Origin: Hydrogenophaga pseudoflava NBRC 102511
GTDB lineage: Bacteria > Pseudomonadota > Gammaproteobacteria > Burkholderiales > Burkholderiaceae_C
Assembly (NCBI RefSeq): GCF_001592285.1
Contig: NZ_BCWQ01000008.1
Span: 62,001 to 126,000, forward strand
DNA: 64,000 nt
Direction of reading: 5' to 3'
The position numbers and the translations under genes are program-made. Under the pieces are notes generated by a model that worked only from the letters and a program-made list of their open reading frames with translations, made no database searches and was not told where the DNA came from. This document shows positions 31,527-40,098 of the stretch, one piece after another. Every line of letters begins with the position of its first letter. Position 1 is the first letter of the stretch.

Positions 31527-34420
31527 ACCGCCCGCTGAGCCCCGAGCAGCTGATGCCGGTGAAGCTGAATTTCGAGCTCGATGGCCGTGAGGTCGAGGCG
31601 TTTGAAGGCGAATCGATCTTCGACGCCGCGAAGCGCCACGGCACCGAGCTGCCGCACCTGTGCCACAGCGACCCGCTGCGGCCCGACGGCAACTGCCGCG
31701 CCTGCGTAGTCGAGGTGGCGGGCGAGCGTGCGCTGGCCGCCAGCTGCTGCCGCAGCGTGACGCCGGGCCTGAAGGTGCTGACCGACAGCCTGCGCGCGAA
31801 GAAGTCGCGCCAGATGGTGCTGGAGCTGCTGCTGTCCGACATGCCCGACCAGGGCCACCAGTGGCTCGACGCCGATGGCCGACAGCCGCACGGCGAGCTG
31901 AGCGACTGGGCGCAGCGCGAAGACGTGTCGGTGCGGCCCGCGCTGCAGGCGCTGCGGCGCGAGCAGCCAGTGCCCGACCTCTCGCACCCCGCGATGGCGG
32001 TGAACCTCGACGCCTGCATCCAGTGCCGGCGCTGCGTGCGCGCCTGCCGCGAGGAACAGGTCAATGGCGTCATCGGTTTCGCCGGCCGTGGCGGCCACGC
32101 CGAGATCGTGTTCGACCTGGGCGACCCAATGGGCGCGAGCAGCTGCGTGGCCTGCGGCGAGTGCGTGCAGGCCTGCCCCACCGGCGCGCTCTCGCCCAAG
32201 AGCCTGGTGGGCTCGCAGGCGGTGGACCGCTCGGTGGACTCGGTGTGCCCGTTCTGCGGCGTGGGCTGCCAGCTCAGCTACAAGGTGCGCGACGGCCAGA
32301 TCGTGGCGGTCGAGGGGCGCGACGGTCCGGCCAACCACGGCCGCCTGTGCGTCAAGGGCCGTTTCGGTTTCGACTACGTGCACCACGCCGGCCGCCTGAC
32401 GGTGCCGCTGATCCGCCGCGAAGGGGTGCCCAAACACGGTGATGCGATCCCGCCGCGCGATGCCGACTGGCGCGAGACCTTCCGCGAAGCCAGCTGGGAC
32501 GAAGCCCTGGAACTGGCTGCCGGAAAACTCAAGGCGCTGCGCGACACGCACGGCCCGAAGAGCCTGGCCGGGTTCGGTTCGGCCAAGGGCACGAACGAAG
32601 AGGCCTACCTGTTCCAGAAGCTGGTGCGCACCGGCTTTGGTTCCAACAACGTCGACCACTGCACCCGGCTGTGCCACGCCTCCAGCGTCGCGGCCCTGCT
32701 CGAAGGCGTGGGCTCGGGCGCGGTGAGCAACCCGGTGAACGACGTGGCGCACGCCGAACTGATCGTGGTGATCGGCTCCAACCCGACGGTCAACCACCCG
32801 GTGGCCGCGACCTGGATGAAGAACGCGGCGCAGAACGGCACCCGCATCGTGCTGGCCGACCCGCGCATCACCGACATCGGCCAGCACGCCTGGCGCACGC
32901 TGCCGTTCCGGCCCGACACCGACGTCGCGCTGCTCAACGCGATGATCCACACCGTGATCGACGAGGGCCTGGTGAACCAGGACTTCATTGCCCGGCGCAC
33001 CTCCCATTACGAGGAGCTGGCGCAGAGCGTCGCCCGCTTCAGCCCCGAGGCGATGGCGCCGGTCTGCGGCATTCCTGCGGCGACGATCCGCGAGGTGGCG
33101 CGCGCGTTCGCGACCGCGAAGGCGGCGATGATCCTCTGGGGCATGGGCGTGAGCCAGCACGTGCACGGCACCGACAACGTGCGCAGCCTGATCGCGCTGT
33201 GTGCCATCACCGGCCAGATCGGCAAGCCCGGCAGCGGGCTGCACCCGCTGCGCGGCCAGAACAACGTGCAGGGCGCAAGCGACGCCGGCCTGATCCCGAT
33301 GATGTTCCCCAACTATCAGCGGGTGGACAACGAAGCCGCCGCCGCTTGGTTCGAGGACTTCTGGGGACGTCCGACGCCGGGCCGCCCCAAGGCGGACGAC
33401 GCACCCCCTGGGGGGCAGGGGCAACGCCCCGTGGGGGCCAACAAGCTCTCGCTGGACCGCGCGCCGGGCTACACCGTGGTCGAGCTGATGGACAAGGCGC
33501 TGGCCGACGAGAGCGACCCGCACAAGCTGCGCGGTCTCTACATCATGGGCGAGAACCCGGCCATGAGCGACCCCAACCTGAACCACACGCGGCACGCGCT
33601 GGCCTCGCTCGAACACCTGGTGGTGCAGGACATCTTCATGACCGAAACCGCCTGGCTGGCCGACGTGATCCTGCCCGCCAGCGCCTGGCCCGAGAAGACC
33701 GGCACGGTGAGCAACACCGACCGCATGGTGCAACTGGGCCGCCAGGCGATCGACCCGCCGGGCGATGCGCGCGCCGACCTCTGGATCATCCAGCAGATGG
33801 CGCAGCGCATGGGTCTGTCGTGGCGCTACGAGGGCGACCACCACGGCGTGGCCGAGGTGTACGAGGAGATGCGCCAGGCTATGCACGCGGCCATCGGCGG
33901 CATCCGCTGGGAGCGGCTGGAGCGCGAGGGCAGCGTGACCTACCCCTGCCTCACCGACGACGACCCGGGCCACCCCATCGTCTTCATCGACCGCTTTCCG
34001 ACCCAGGACGGCCGGCTGCGGCTGGTGCCGACCGAGCTGGTGCCGGCGAACGAGACCCCCGATGCGGACTACCCCATGGTGCTGATCACCGGCCGCCAGC
34101 TCGAACACTGGCACACCGGCAGCATGACGCGCCGCGCCACCGTGCTCGACGCGCTGGAGCCCGAGGCCACGGCCAGCCTGGCCGCGGCCGACCTGGCGCG
34201 GCTGGGTGTGAGGCCGGGCGAGCGCATCACCGTGCGCTCGCGCCGTGGCGAGGTGACGCTGCGCGCACGGCAGGACGACGGCTCCGCCGCCGGCTGCGTG
34301 TTCATCCCGTTCGCCTACTCGGAGGCCGCGGCCAACCTGCTGACCAACGCGGCGCTGGACCCCTTCGGGAAGATCCCGGAGTTCAAGTACTGCGCGGTGT
34401 CGGTGCAGAAGGCGGGATGA
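31523..34420 (+). CDS. fdh1A: formate dehydrogenase alpha subunit (Mo/W-bis-MGD)
   Basis: This encodes 965 residues. The N-terminal NuoG-like part has [2Fe-2S] ligands (HLCHSDPLRPDGNCRACVVEV) in two stretches and ferredoxin motifs CIQCRRCVRACRE and CVACGECVQACP. The catalytic part starts at CPFCGVGCQLSYKVRDG. The metal-binding Cys is in HCTRLCHASSVAAL (about residue 383), replacing selenocysteine. GQNNVQGASD and GRQLEHWHTGSMTRR contain further active-site residues. Residues about 617-639 are a Pro/Gly-rich insertion encoded by a G/C-block repeat. It oxidises formate to CO2 and passes electrons to NAD+ via the beta subunit. No fdsC/fdhD chaperone is in the window. Confidence 0.95.
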   Translation: MNRPLSPEQLMPVKLNFELDGREVEAFEGESIFDAAKRHGTELPHLCHSDPLRPDGNCRACVVEVAGERALAASCCRSVTPGLKVLTDSLRAKKSRQMVLELLLSDMPDQGHQWLDADGRQPHGELSDWAQREDVSVRPALQALRREQPVPDLSHPAMAVNLDACIQCRRCVRACREEQVNGVIGFAGRGGHAEIVFDLGDPMGASSCVACGECVQACPTGALSPKSLVGSQAVDRSVDSVCPFCGVGCQLSYKVRDGQIVAVEGRDGPANHGRLCVKGRFGFDYVHHAGRLTVPLIRREGVPKHGDAIPPRDADWRETFREASWDEALELAAGKLKALRDTHGPKSLAGFGSAKGTNEEAYLFQKLVRTGFGSNNVDHCTRLCHASSVAALLEGVGSGAVSNPVNDVAHAELIVVIGSNPTVNHPVAATWMKNAAQNGTRIVLADPRITDIGQHAWRTLPFRPDTDVALLNAMIHTVIDEGLVNQDFIARRTSHYEELAQSVARFSPEAMAPVCGIPAATIREVARAFATAKAAMILWGMGVSQHVHGTDNVRSLIALCAITGQIGKPGSGLHPLRGQNNVQGASDAGLIPMMFPNYQRVDNEAAAAWFEDFWGRPTPGRPKADDAPPGGQGQRPVGANKLSLDRAPGYTVVELMDKALADESDPHKLRGLYIMGENPAMSDPNLNHTRHALASLEHLVVQDIFMTETAWLADVILPASAWPEKTGTVSNTDRMVQLGRQAIDPPGDARADLWIIQQMAQRMGLSWRYEGDHHGVAEVYEEMRQAMHAAIGGIRWERLEREGSVTYPCLTDDDPGHPIVFIDRFPTQDGRLRLVPTELVPANETPDADYPMVLITGRQLEHWHTGSMTRRATVLDALEPEATASLAAADLARLGVRPGERITVRSRRGEVTLRARQDDGSAAGCVFIPFAYSEAAANLLTNAALDPFGKIPEFKYCAVSVQKAG
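33374..33439. repeat. G/C-block palindromic repeat, copy C, in-frame inside fdh1A
   Basis: The plus strand reads CGCCGGGCCGCCCCAAGGCG, then C5-T-G6-CAGGGGCAACGCCCC and GTGGGGGC. It has the same design as copies A and B. Its length keeps the frame open and adds about 22 residues (PTPGRPKADDAPPGGQGQRP and onward) to the enzyme. Confidence 0.72.
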
Positions 34421-34484
34421 TGCTTCATACCCCGGGGAGAATGGCTAAGATGAAGCCACTTGTCCCACTCCATCGGAAAACGCC

Positions 34485-34931
34485 ATGAGCGACAACGCCA
34501 GTGTCACCATCACCCGCCAGTCCGGCTACCAGTTCCTGGTCGACTTCGGCGAGACCCTCCCGCAACTGCTGGCCGACGAGCCCGCGCCGCTGGGGCAGGG
34601 TGCCGGGCCCGCACCCGACCACATGCTGCTGGCCGCGGTGGCCAACTGCCTCAGCGCCAGCCTGCTGTTCTCGCTGCAGAAGTTCAAGCAGGACCCGGGC
34701 GCGCTGATCGCCACCGCCACACCGGAGATGGGTCGCAACGAGAACAAGCGCCTGCGCATCCAGCGCATCCATGTGCAGCTGGAGCTGGGCAAGACCGCCG
34801 CCGAACTGGAGCACCTGGACCGCGTGCTCGCGCAGTTTGAGGAGTTCTGCACCGTGTCCATGAGCGTGCGCCAGGGCATCGCCATCGACCTGCAGGTGCG
34901 CGACGGCGCGGGCGCCGTGCTCAAGGGTTGA
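34485..34931 (+). CDS. OsmC-family protein
   Basis: This encodes 148 residues with the OsmC pattern: SGYQFLVDFGE, PDHMLLAAVANCLSASLLFSL, and EEFCTVSMSVRQGI. The two Cys (in ANCLS and EFCTV) are the peroxidatic and resolving positions of the Ohr/OsmC family. It lies 64 bases after formate dehydrogenase. ATACCCCGGGGAGA at about 34427-34440 resembles the arms of the inverted repeat before the Rrf2 gene. Confidence 0.85.
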   Translation: MSDNASVTITRQSGYQFLVDFGETLPQLLADEPAPLGQGAGPAPDHMLLAAVANCLSASLLFSLQKFKQDPGALIATATPEMGRNENKRLRIQRIHVQLELGKTAAELEHLDRVLAQFEEFCTVSMSVRQGIAIDLQVRDGAGAVLKG

Positions 34932-34994
34932 TCAGCCGACGATGCGCGGCAGGTGCGCTGCATCAAATAGTCGGTCGCCGTCCGCCTGGACAAT

Positions 34995-35024
34995 CGGGGT
35001 AGAGTGATGCCTCAGGCTACCCCG
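34995..35024. promoter_or_regulatory. inverted repeat upstream of the Rrf2 regulator
   Basis: CGGGGTAG and CTACCCCG form a perfect 8-bp inverted repeat with a 14-base spacer, ending 29 bases before the regulator ATG. It could be an operator for autoregulation. A related TACCCCGGGG palindrome precedes osmC. Confidence 0.45.
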
Positions 35025-35052
35025 GCCTGTATCCGATCGAGACGGTGAACCG

Positions 35053-35604
35053 ATGCGACTGACCCAGTGGACCGATTACAGCCTGCGTGTGCTGATGTAC
35101 TGCGCGGCCTGCGAAGGCCGTGCCCAGCCGCCCACCGTCAGCGAGATTGCCGAGGCGCACGGCATCTCCCGCAGCCACCTGACCAAGATCGTGATGATCC
35201 TCGCCGGCCATGGCTGGCTCGCCACGACCCGGGGGCGTGGGGGCGGCCTGCGGCTGATGGCCGACCCGCGCCGGCTGACTCTGGGGCAGGTGATCAGGGA
35301 GACCGAGCCCGACCTGAACCTGGTTGAGTGTTTCGATGTCCAGCACAACACCTGCCGCCTGAACGGCTACTGCCGGCTCAAGGGTGCGCTGGGTCAGGCC
35401 ATGCAGGCTTTTCTGGTGGCGCTCGATGGCGTGACGCTGTCCGACCTGCTGGCGCCCACGGCCCGGTCGGCCGCGGTGGCGGGGCAGTTGCCGCACCTGA
35501 TCCCGATCCAGATGGCGGCGCTGCAGCGCCCGGCAGCCAAAGCGGCGCCCGCCCCGAAAAAGCCGGTCCGCCCGGCGCCCACCCGCAAGACGGCCAAGGG
35601 TTGA
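35053..35604 (+). CDS. nsrR: Rrf2-family regulator, NsrR-like
   Basis: This encodes 183 residues. It begins MRLTQWTDYSLRVLMYCA, with a winged-helix ISRSHLTKIVMILAGHGWL and RGRGGGLRL. The Fe-S cluster cysteines are ECFDVQHNTCRLNGYC, with spacing C-x7-C-x5-C, matching NsrR. NsrR senses nitric oxide through a [4Fe-4S] cluster and represses NO-defence genes. The C-terminus adds a Lys/Pro/Ala-rich tail. Its place beside the nos cluster fits a nitrogen-oxide role. NsrR is the best call, although other Rrf2 proteins share the layout. Confidence 0.82.
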   Translation: MRLTQWTDYSLRVLMYCAACEGRAQPPTVSEIAEAHGISRSHLTKIVMILAGHGWLATTRGRGGGLRLMADPRRLTLGQVIRETEPDLNLVECFDVQHNTCRLNGYCRLKGALGQAMQAFLVALDGVTLSDLLAPTARSAAVAGQLPHLIPIQMAALQRPAAKAAPAPKKPVRPAPTRKTAKG

Positions 35605-35626
35605 AGCCCCGGAGGGGCGGGGCCGC

Positions 35627-36622
35627 TCAGGCGGCCTGCAGCCGCTGCGCCATGCGGCCGCGGGTGTGCACCTCGCCCGCAGCGTCCACGAGCAGACTGT
35701 CGACCCCCGGCAGCGAGGCCATGAGGTCCAGGCCGCGCGCCGGGCCTCCGACCATGGCGGCCGCGCCGATGCCGTTGACGGTGGCCGTGTCGCGGGCCAC
35801 CAGCACCACGCCGCGCACCCCCTCGGTGGGCCAGCCGGTGCGCGGGTCCAGCACGTGGTGGTAGCGGCGGCCGGCCTGCCGGAAGCTGCGTTCGTAGTCG
35901 CCAGAAGACGCGACGCAGCCGTCGCGCAGCGTCACCACGCCCAGCAGCTTCTCGGGTGCGCGCGGATCGCGCAGGCCCACGCGCCAGTCCTGGCCGTGGA
36001 GCTGGCCACGCGTGAGCACGTCGCCGCCGCCGTTGATCATGGCGTGGCGGATGCCGTGGTGTTCCAGCACCTGCATGCCGGCCTGCAGCACGGGCAGCTT
36101 GGCCACGCCGCCCAGGTCGATGCGCATGCCGGGGCGGGCCAGCCGCACGCGGTCGCCCTCGATGCGCACATCGCGGTGGTTCACGAGCCGGCGTTCTTCC
36201 ACCAGCTCCTGTACCGAGGGGCGGCGGGGCTGCGCGGGGTCGAACGACCAGCCGTCGTAGGCACCGACGCTGATGTCGAAATCGCCGCGCGTGCGCTCGG
36301 ACAGCGCGGCGGCCTGCCGCAACACGGCCAGCAGCTCGGGCGGTGCCTGCACCGATCCACGGCCTGCCTGCCGGTGCAGGGCCGAGACCAGGCTCTCGCT
36401 GCGGTAGCGGCTCATCAGGCGTTCCTGCCGCTGCATCTCGGCCCAGGCGGCCTCGATGGCGCTCGCGGCGTCCGGCGCGTCAGGAACCACCATGTCCACC
36501 CGCGTGCCCATCAGCACCCGGCTGTCGCGCCGGACCCCGGCCAGGGCCAGGCCCGGATGGAGGCTCCAGCCGGCCACGAGCAGGCCCAGGCCGGAGAGGA
36601 GGTGGCGTCGGTGCAGGTTCAT
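35627..36622 (-). CDS. nosX: ApbE/NosX-type FAD:protein FMN transferase
   Basis: This encodes 331 residues with a twin-arginine-like start (LHRRHLLSGLGLLVAG) and signal peptide. ApbE motifs are visible: MGTRVDMVV, RLMSRYRSESLVS, DFDISVGAYDGWSF, DLGGVAKLPVL, INGGGDVL and YHHVLDPRTGWPT. It attaches FMN to a Thr of target proteins in the periplasm. NosR in this cluster has such a Thr (SGATVT), so NosR is the likely target. It is the last gene of the nos unit. Confidence 0.9.
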   Translation of the reverse strand: MNLHRRHLLSGLGLLVAGWSLHPGLALAGVRRDSRVLMGTRVDMVVPDAPDAASAIEAAWAEMQRQERLMSRYRSESLVSALHRQAGRGSVQAPPELLAVLRQAAALSERTRGDFDISVGAYDGWSFDPAQPRRPSVQELVEERRLVNHRDVRIEGDRVRLARPGMRIDLGGVAKLPVLQAGMQVLEHHGIRHAMINGGGDVLTRGQLHGQDWRVGLRDPRAPEKLLGVVTLRDGCVASSGDYERSFRQAGRRYHHVLDPRTGWPTEGVRGVVLVARDTATVNGIGAAAMVGGPARGLDLMASLPGVDSLLVDAAGEVHTRGRMAQRLQAA

Positions 36623-36641
36623 GGCGTGGCCCGGTGATCGG

Positions 36642-37058
36642 TTACTGCGACAGCGCGACCATGTGGTCGACCGCGGCCTTGACCTCGTCATCGGTCAGGG
36701 ATGCGCCACCGCCGCGCGCGGGCATCATGCCCTTGGCGCCGGTGAAGCCTTCCAGGGCGTGCTTGTACAGCGTGTCGTTGCCCTGGGCGATGCGCGGACC
36801 CCAGTCGGCCTTGTCGCCGGGCTTGGGGGCGCCGGCCACACCAGCGGCGTGGCACAGGGCGCAGGTGCTGCCGTACACCTTCTTGCCGACCGCGTTTTCG
36901 GCCACCGGTGCAGGGGCCGGGGCTGCCTCAGGGGCGGCGGGAGCCGCTGCAGGAGCGGCCGGTGCGGTGCTGGCGGCAGGGGCTTCGGCGGGCTTGTCGC
37001 CGCAGGCTGCCAGGGTCAGGGCGCAGCCGAGGGAGAGCAGGAGGTGTCGTGCGTTCAT
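36642..37058 (-). CDS. lipoprotein c-type cytochrome (c5-like)
   Basis: This encodes 138 residues. The lipobox is LTLAACG, followed by an Ala/Pro-rich linker of about 30 residues. The haem motif CALCH lies in YGSTCALCHAAG; the Met ligand is in KGMMPARGG. It is a membrane-anchored cytochrome c5-type carrier and could feed electrons to N2O reductase. An FNR-type box lies 73 bases upstream, so it has its own promoter separate from the upstream nos genes. Confidence 0.88.
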   Translation of the reverse strand: MNARHLLLSLGCALTLAACGDKPAEAPAASTAPAAPAAAPAAPEAAPAPAPVAENAVGKKVYGSTCALCHAAGVAGAPKPGDKADWGPRIAQGNDTLYKHALEGFTGAKGMMPARGGGASLTDDEVKAAVDHMVALSQ

Positions 37059-37130
37059 GGGAGCTTTCTTTGAAGAAGAGGAGACGAGCAGATTTTAATA
37101 TGCATTCAATATGAATCTTAAAAACTTGAC

Positions 37131-37144
37131 TTGACGGTGATCAA
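37131..37144. promoter_or_regulatory. FNR/NNR-type box for the cytochrome gene
   Basis: TTGACGGTGATCAA fits TTGAY-N4-RTCAA. Its centre is about 79 bases upstream of the cytochrome ATG and it overlaps the stop of the NosL-like gene. Downstream on the minus strand follow TTAAGATTCAT and GAATGCATAT, which also occur after the nosZ-side box at 46473. Confidence 0.78.
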
Positions 37145-37773
37145 ACCGCGGCGTCGTGGCCCTCGTGGGTCTGCGGGGCAAGCCGCTGCAGCTCGGCCGG
37201 CAGCGTGCGCCGCAACGCGTCGGCACCGACGGCGGTGCCGCCCTGGCGGGCGATGAAGGCCGCGGCCGCGGACGCGCTGGCAAACGCGGGCAGGTTGCCC
37301 GAGCGCATGGGACCCAGGGTGCGCGAACCGTGCACGTACACCGCCTGTTGCGCGGGCACCCAGGCGCCGGTCTCCAGGTCGGTGGCGTACATCGCGAGGA
37401 TGCGGCTGGCCTGCTGGCCCACGGTGTAGCGCGGCACGTTCTGCAGGTAGAGGAACAGGCTGAGCGGCGAGTCGAGGTACTGCACGTCGCCGTTGGAAAA
37501 GATCACCTGCGCCGCCCAGCGCGGCTGGCGGGCCGGGAACATGCCGCAGACCGGGCAGCGTGCGTGCCCGGGAATGGGGCGCGCGGCCGCCACCGGGAGT
37601 CCCGATGCCGGATCAAATGCGAAAGGCGGCGCGACCAGGCAGATGTCGTCCGGTGGCGCCGTGCCCGGTGCGGCACGGGACGCGCCGGGCGGCCACCAGC
37701 GCTGGGCCGCGCCGGTCAGCAGGACCGCGCCACCCGCCACCGTCAGTCCCAGGATGCTGCGTCGTTCGAGCAT
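37141..37773 (-). CDS. second NosL-family protein, Tat-like signal
   Basis: This encodes 210 residues. The start MLERRSILGLTVAGGAVLL suggests a twin-arginine signal rather than a lipoprotein. The NosL copper motif is CPVCGMFPAR, followed by WAAQVIFSNGDVQYLDSP and VYVHGSRTLGPM. A His-containing tail (THEGHDAAV) ends it. It follows nosL by only 2 bases. It is probably a second copper carrier for N2O reductase maturation with a different location from NosL. Confidence 0.85.
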   Translation of the reverse strand: MLERRSILGLTVAGGAVLLTGAAQRWWPPGASRAAPGTAPPDDICLVAPPFAFDPASGLPVAAARPIPGHARCPVCGMFPARQPRWAAQVIFSNGDVQYLDSPLSLFLYLQNVPRYTVGQQASRILAMYATDLETGAWVPAQQAVYVHGSRTLGPMRSGNLPAFASASAAAAFIARQGGTAVGADALRRTLPAELQRLAPQTHEGHDAAV

Positions 37774-37775
37774 GC

Positions 37776-38333
37776 TCACATGCGCGTGTCTTGCTGCGCG
37801 CCGCCGCTGAGATCGACCATTGCGGGCTGGATCTCGGCAAAGCGCAGCGCCCGGCCGCCCTGCTGCTGCACGAAGGCCTGCGCATCGGCGTCGCTGGCGA
37901 AGCTGATCGCGGTGGGGCCCATCGAACCCTTGCGCCGGCTGCCCAGCACATAGACCGCCTGGCGGGCGTCGATCCAGTGGCCGCGGGGCTGTTCCCAGTC
38001 GGCCTTGGCCATGTCCTGCACGAAGGCGCTGACCACGGTGCGCACCTGCTCGGGCGCGAGCAGGGTGGACAGCAGTTCGGTGGTGTCGCAGAACCACTGC
38101 ACCTCGGCCACGTTGGCAAAACGGATCTGGCCCTTGGGGCCTGGGTAGTCGGACAGCAGCATGCCGTCGAGCGAGCAGCTGGAATGCGGCTGGATCTCGG
38201 CGGGCGCCTGGGCCTGCGCGGACGAGGCGGTGTCCTGCCCGCAGCCTGCGAGGCTGAGGGCGGCGAGGCCGGCCAGGCCGGCGCAGCCGCACAGCAGGCG
38301 GCGCCGGTGGATGGAGGGAAGGTCGGGGTTCAT
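37776..38333 (-). CDS. nosL: NosL, copper-binding lipoprotein
   Basis: This encodes 185 residues. The lipobox is LSLAGCG. The metal motif CSLDGMLLSDYPGPKGQI is the canonical NosL signature, followed by QWFCDTTELLSTLL and ARQAVYVLGSRRKGSMGPTA in part. NosL gives Cu(I) to apo-NosZ with the NosDFY transporter. Its ATG overlaps the nosY stop. Confidence 0.93.
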   Translation of the reverse strand: MNPDLPSIHRRRLLCGCAGLAGLAALSLAGCGQDTASSAQAQAPAEIQPHSSCSLDGMLLSDYPGPKGQIRFANVAEVQWFCDTTELLSTLLAPEQVRTVVSAFVQDMAKADWEQPRGHWIDARQAVYVLGSRRKGSMGPTAISFASDADAQAFVQQQGGRALRFAEIQPAMVDLSGGAQQDTRM

Positions 38334-39157
38334 GCGCGGAATCTCCAGGAAGCGATCAGCAGGGGCCCGGCGATCCAGGCCAGCATGGCGGCCGTCAGCC
38401 CGCCCACCTGGCCCATGGCCGGTGGCAGGATGCTGGCCAGGCCGTACAGGCGCTGGGCATCGTCGAGCGAAAACACGTTGAGGATGCGGAAGATGTCGGC
38501 CGGGTTGAGCAGCAGCAGATAGGCGAAGGCCTCGCCGCCGACCTGGCCGCCGGTGGCCACCAGCAGGCCCAGCAGCAGCAGGTCGAACACCAGCACCAGG
38601 CCGAACCAGAGCGCAATGGCCAGGCCCGAGGCGCGGGTGCGGTCGCGCGCCAGCACCGACAGCAGCACCGCCAGGCTCAGGAAGGCCAGACCCAGCAGCA
38701 CCGAGCTGAGCACGAAGCCGGCGTAGTGGTAGAGCGCGCCGAGGCCGAAGCGCTGGTACAGCACGCCCGCCACCAGCGCGAAGCCGGCCACGGTGGACAG
38801 CGTCAGCGCCGCGGCCAGGCCCAGGTACTTGCCCAGCAGCAGTTCCAGCCGGGTGATGGGCAGCGCCAGCAGCAGGTCCAGCGAGCCGCGCTCGCGCTCG
38901 CCGACGATGGCGTCGAAGCCCAGCAGCAGCGCGATCAGCGGAATCAGGTAGATCACCAGGCTGACCAGGCTGGCGATGGTCAGCTCGATCGAGCGCGGAC
39001 CGATCTGGCCCTGCGCGGCCGAGCCGAAATAGGTGATGAGCAGCGAGAACGCGGTGAACACCACGGCGACGGCGAGCACCCAGCGGTTGCGCAGGCGGTC
39101 GCGGAATTCCTTGGCGGCCAGCGTCTGCATCTGGTGCCAGGTGAGGGCGGGGATCAT
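38330..39157 (-). CDS. nosY: NosY, ABC transporter permease
   Basis: This encodes 275 residues with six predicted transmembrane helices, including WVLAVAVVFTAFSLLITYF and SLVSLVIYLIPLIALLLGF. The motif FDAIVGERERGSLDLLLALP is typical of ABC-2 NosY. With NosF and NosD it forms the complex that matures the CuZ centre of NosZ. ATGA overlaps occur on both sides. Confidence 0.94.
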   Translation of the reverse strand: MIPALTWHQMQTLAAKEFRDRLRNRWVLAVAVVFTAFSLLITYFGSAAQGQIGPRSIELTIASLVSLVIYLIPLIALLLGFDAIVGERERGSLDLLLALPITRLELLLGKYLGLAAALTLSTVAGFALVAGVLYQRFGLGALYHYAGFVLSSVLLGLAFLSLAVLLSVLARDRTRASGLAIALWFGLVLVFDLLLLGLLVATGGQVGGEAFAYLLLLNPADIFRILNVFSLDDAQRLYGLASILPPAMGQVGGLTAAMLAWIAGPLLIASWRFRA

Positions 39158-40098
39158 GCGGCCTCCTTCAGACCGAAGTACACGTCTTCCAGCGAGGGTT
39201 CCTGCACCTGCAGGTCGGAGAGGCCGGCCTGGCCCAGCCAGTGCAGCACGGCCATCTTGTGGGCGCGGTCGCAGCGCAGCACGCGCTGGTCGGCGGCCAC
39301 GGGTTGCCAGTCGAGCATGGCGCCCGCCAGTGCGTCGGGCCGGCGCTGGTCGAGCGTGTGCAGCTGCCCGGGCGAGCCGGTCAGCACGAAGTTCAGGGGC
39401 ATGCGCGAGCGCTCGCGCAGCGACTGCACCGAGCCCTGTGCGCAGACCTTGCCGTTGCTGAGCATGGCCAGCGCATCCACGCGCTGCTGCAGCTCGGCCA
39501 GGATGTGCGAGCTGATGACCAGCGTCACGCCCTGCTCGCGCAGCGCATCCAGCTGCTCGTAGAAGGCGCGGATGGCCGAGGGGTCCAGACCGGTGGTGGG
39601 TTCGTCCAGCAGCAGCAGGCGCGGTTCGCCCAGCAGGGCCTGGGCAAAGCCCAGGCGCTGGCGCATGCCCTTGGAGTACTCGCGCACGGCCCTTTGCCCT
39701 GCGTGGCCCAGGCCCACGCGGTCCAGCAGCTCGCCGCACTGGCGCTCCGGCGCGCCCTTGAGGCGGGCGAAGAAGCGCAGCGTCTCCAGGCCGCTGAGGT
39801 TGTCGTAGAGCACCAGGTTCTCGGGCAGGTAGCCCAGCGTGCGCCGCACCGCGCGGAAGTCCGGTCCGTTGACCAGGCTGCCGCTGATGCGGATCTGGCC
39901 ACGGCTGGGCCGGATCAGGCCCAGCACCAGCTTGAACAGGGTGCTCTTGCCGGCGCCGTTGTGGCCGATCAGGCCGAACAGCTGGCCGCTGGGCACGGTG
40001 AGGTCCACGCCGTCGAGCGCGTTCAGCGGCGCCTTGGCGGTGCCGTAGGTCTTGGTCACGCCTTCCAGGCGCAAGGCATCAGCGCTGTGTGTGTTCAC
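39154..40098 (-). CDS. nosF: NosF, ABC transporter ATPase
   Basis: This encodes 314 residues with Walker A GHNGAGKST, signature YSKGMRQRLGFAQALL and Walker B LLLLDEPTTGLDP, plus the switch His in ISSHILAEL. It is the ATPase partner of NosY. It overlaps nosD by 20 bases and nosY by 4. Confidence 0.95.
   Translation of the reverse strand: MNTHSADALRLEGVTKTYGTAKAPLNALDGVDLTVPSGQLFGLIGHNGAGKSTLFKLVLGLIRPSRGQIRISGSLVNGPDFRAVRRTLGYLPENLVLYDNLSGLETLRFFARLKGAPERQCGELLDRVGLGHAGQRAVREYSKGMRQRLGFAQALLGEPRLLLLDEPTTGLDPSAIRAFYEQLDALREQGVTLVISSHILAELQQRVDALAMLSNGKVCAQGSVQSLRERSRMPLNFVLTGSPGQLHTLDQRRPDALAGAMLDWQPVAADQRVLRCDRAHKMAVLHWLGQAGLSDLQVQEPSLEDVYFGLKEAA

Noticed and set aside
37141..38333. The two adjacent NosL frames as one frameshifted gene
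   Set aside because: Each has its own start, signal sequence and complete metal motif; they are paralogues.
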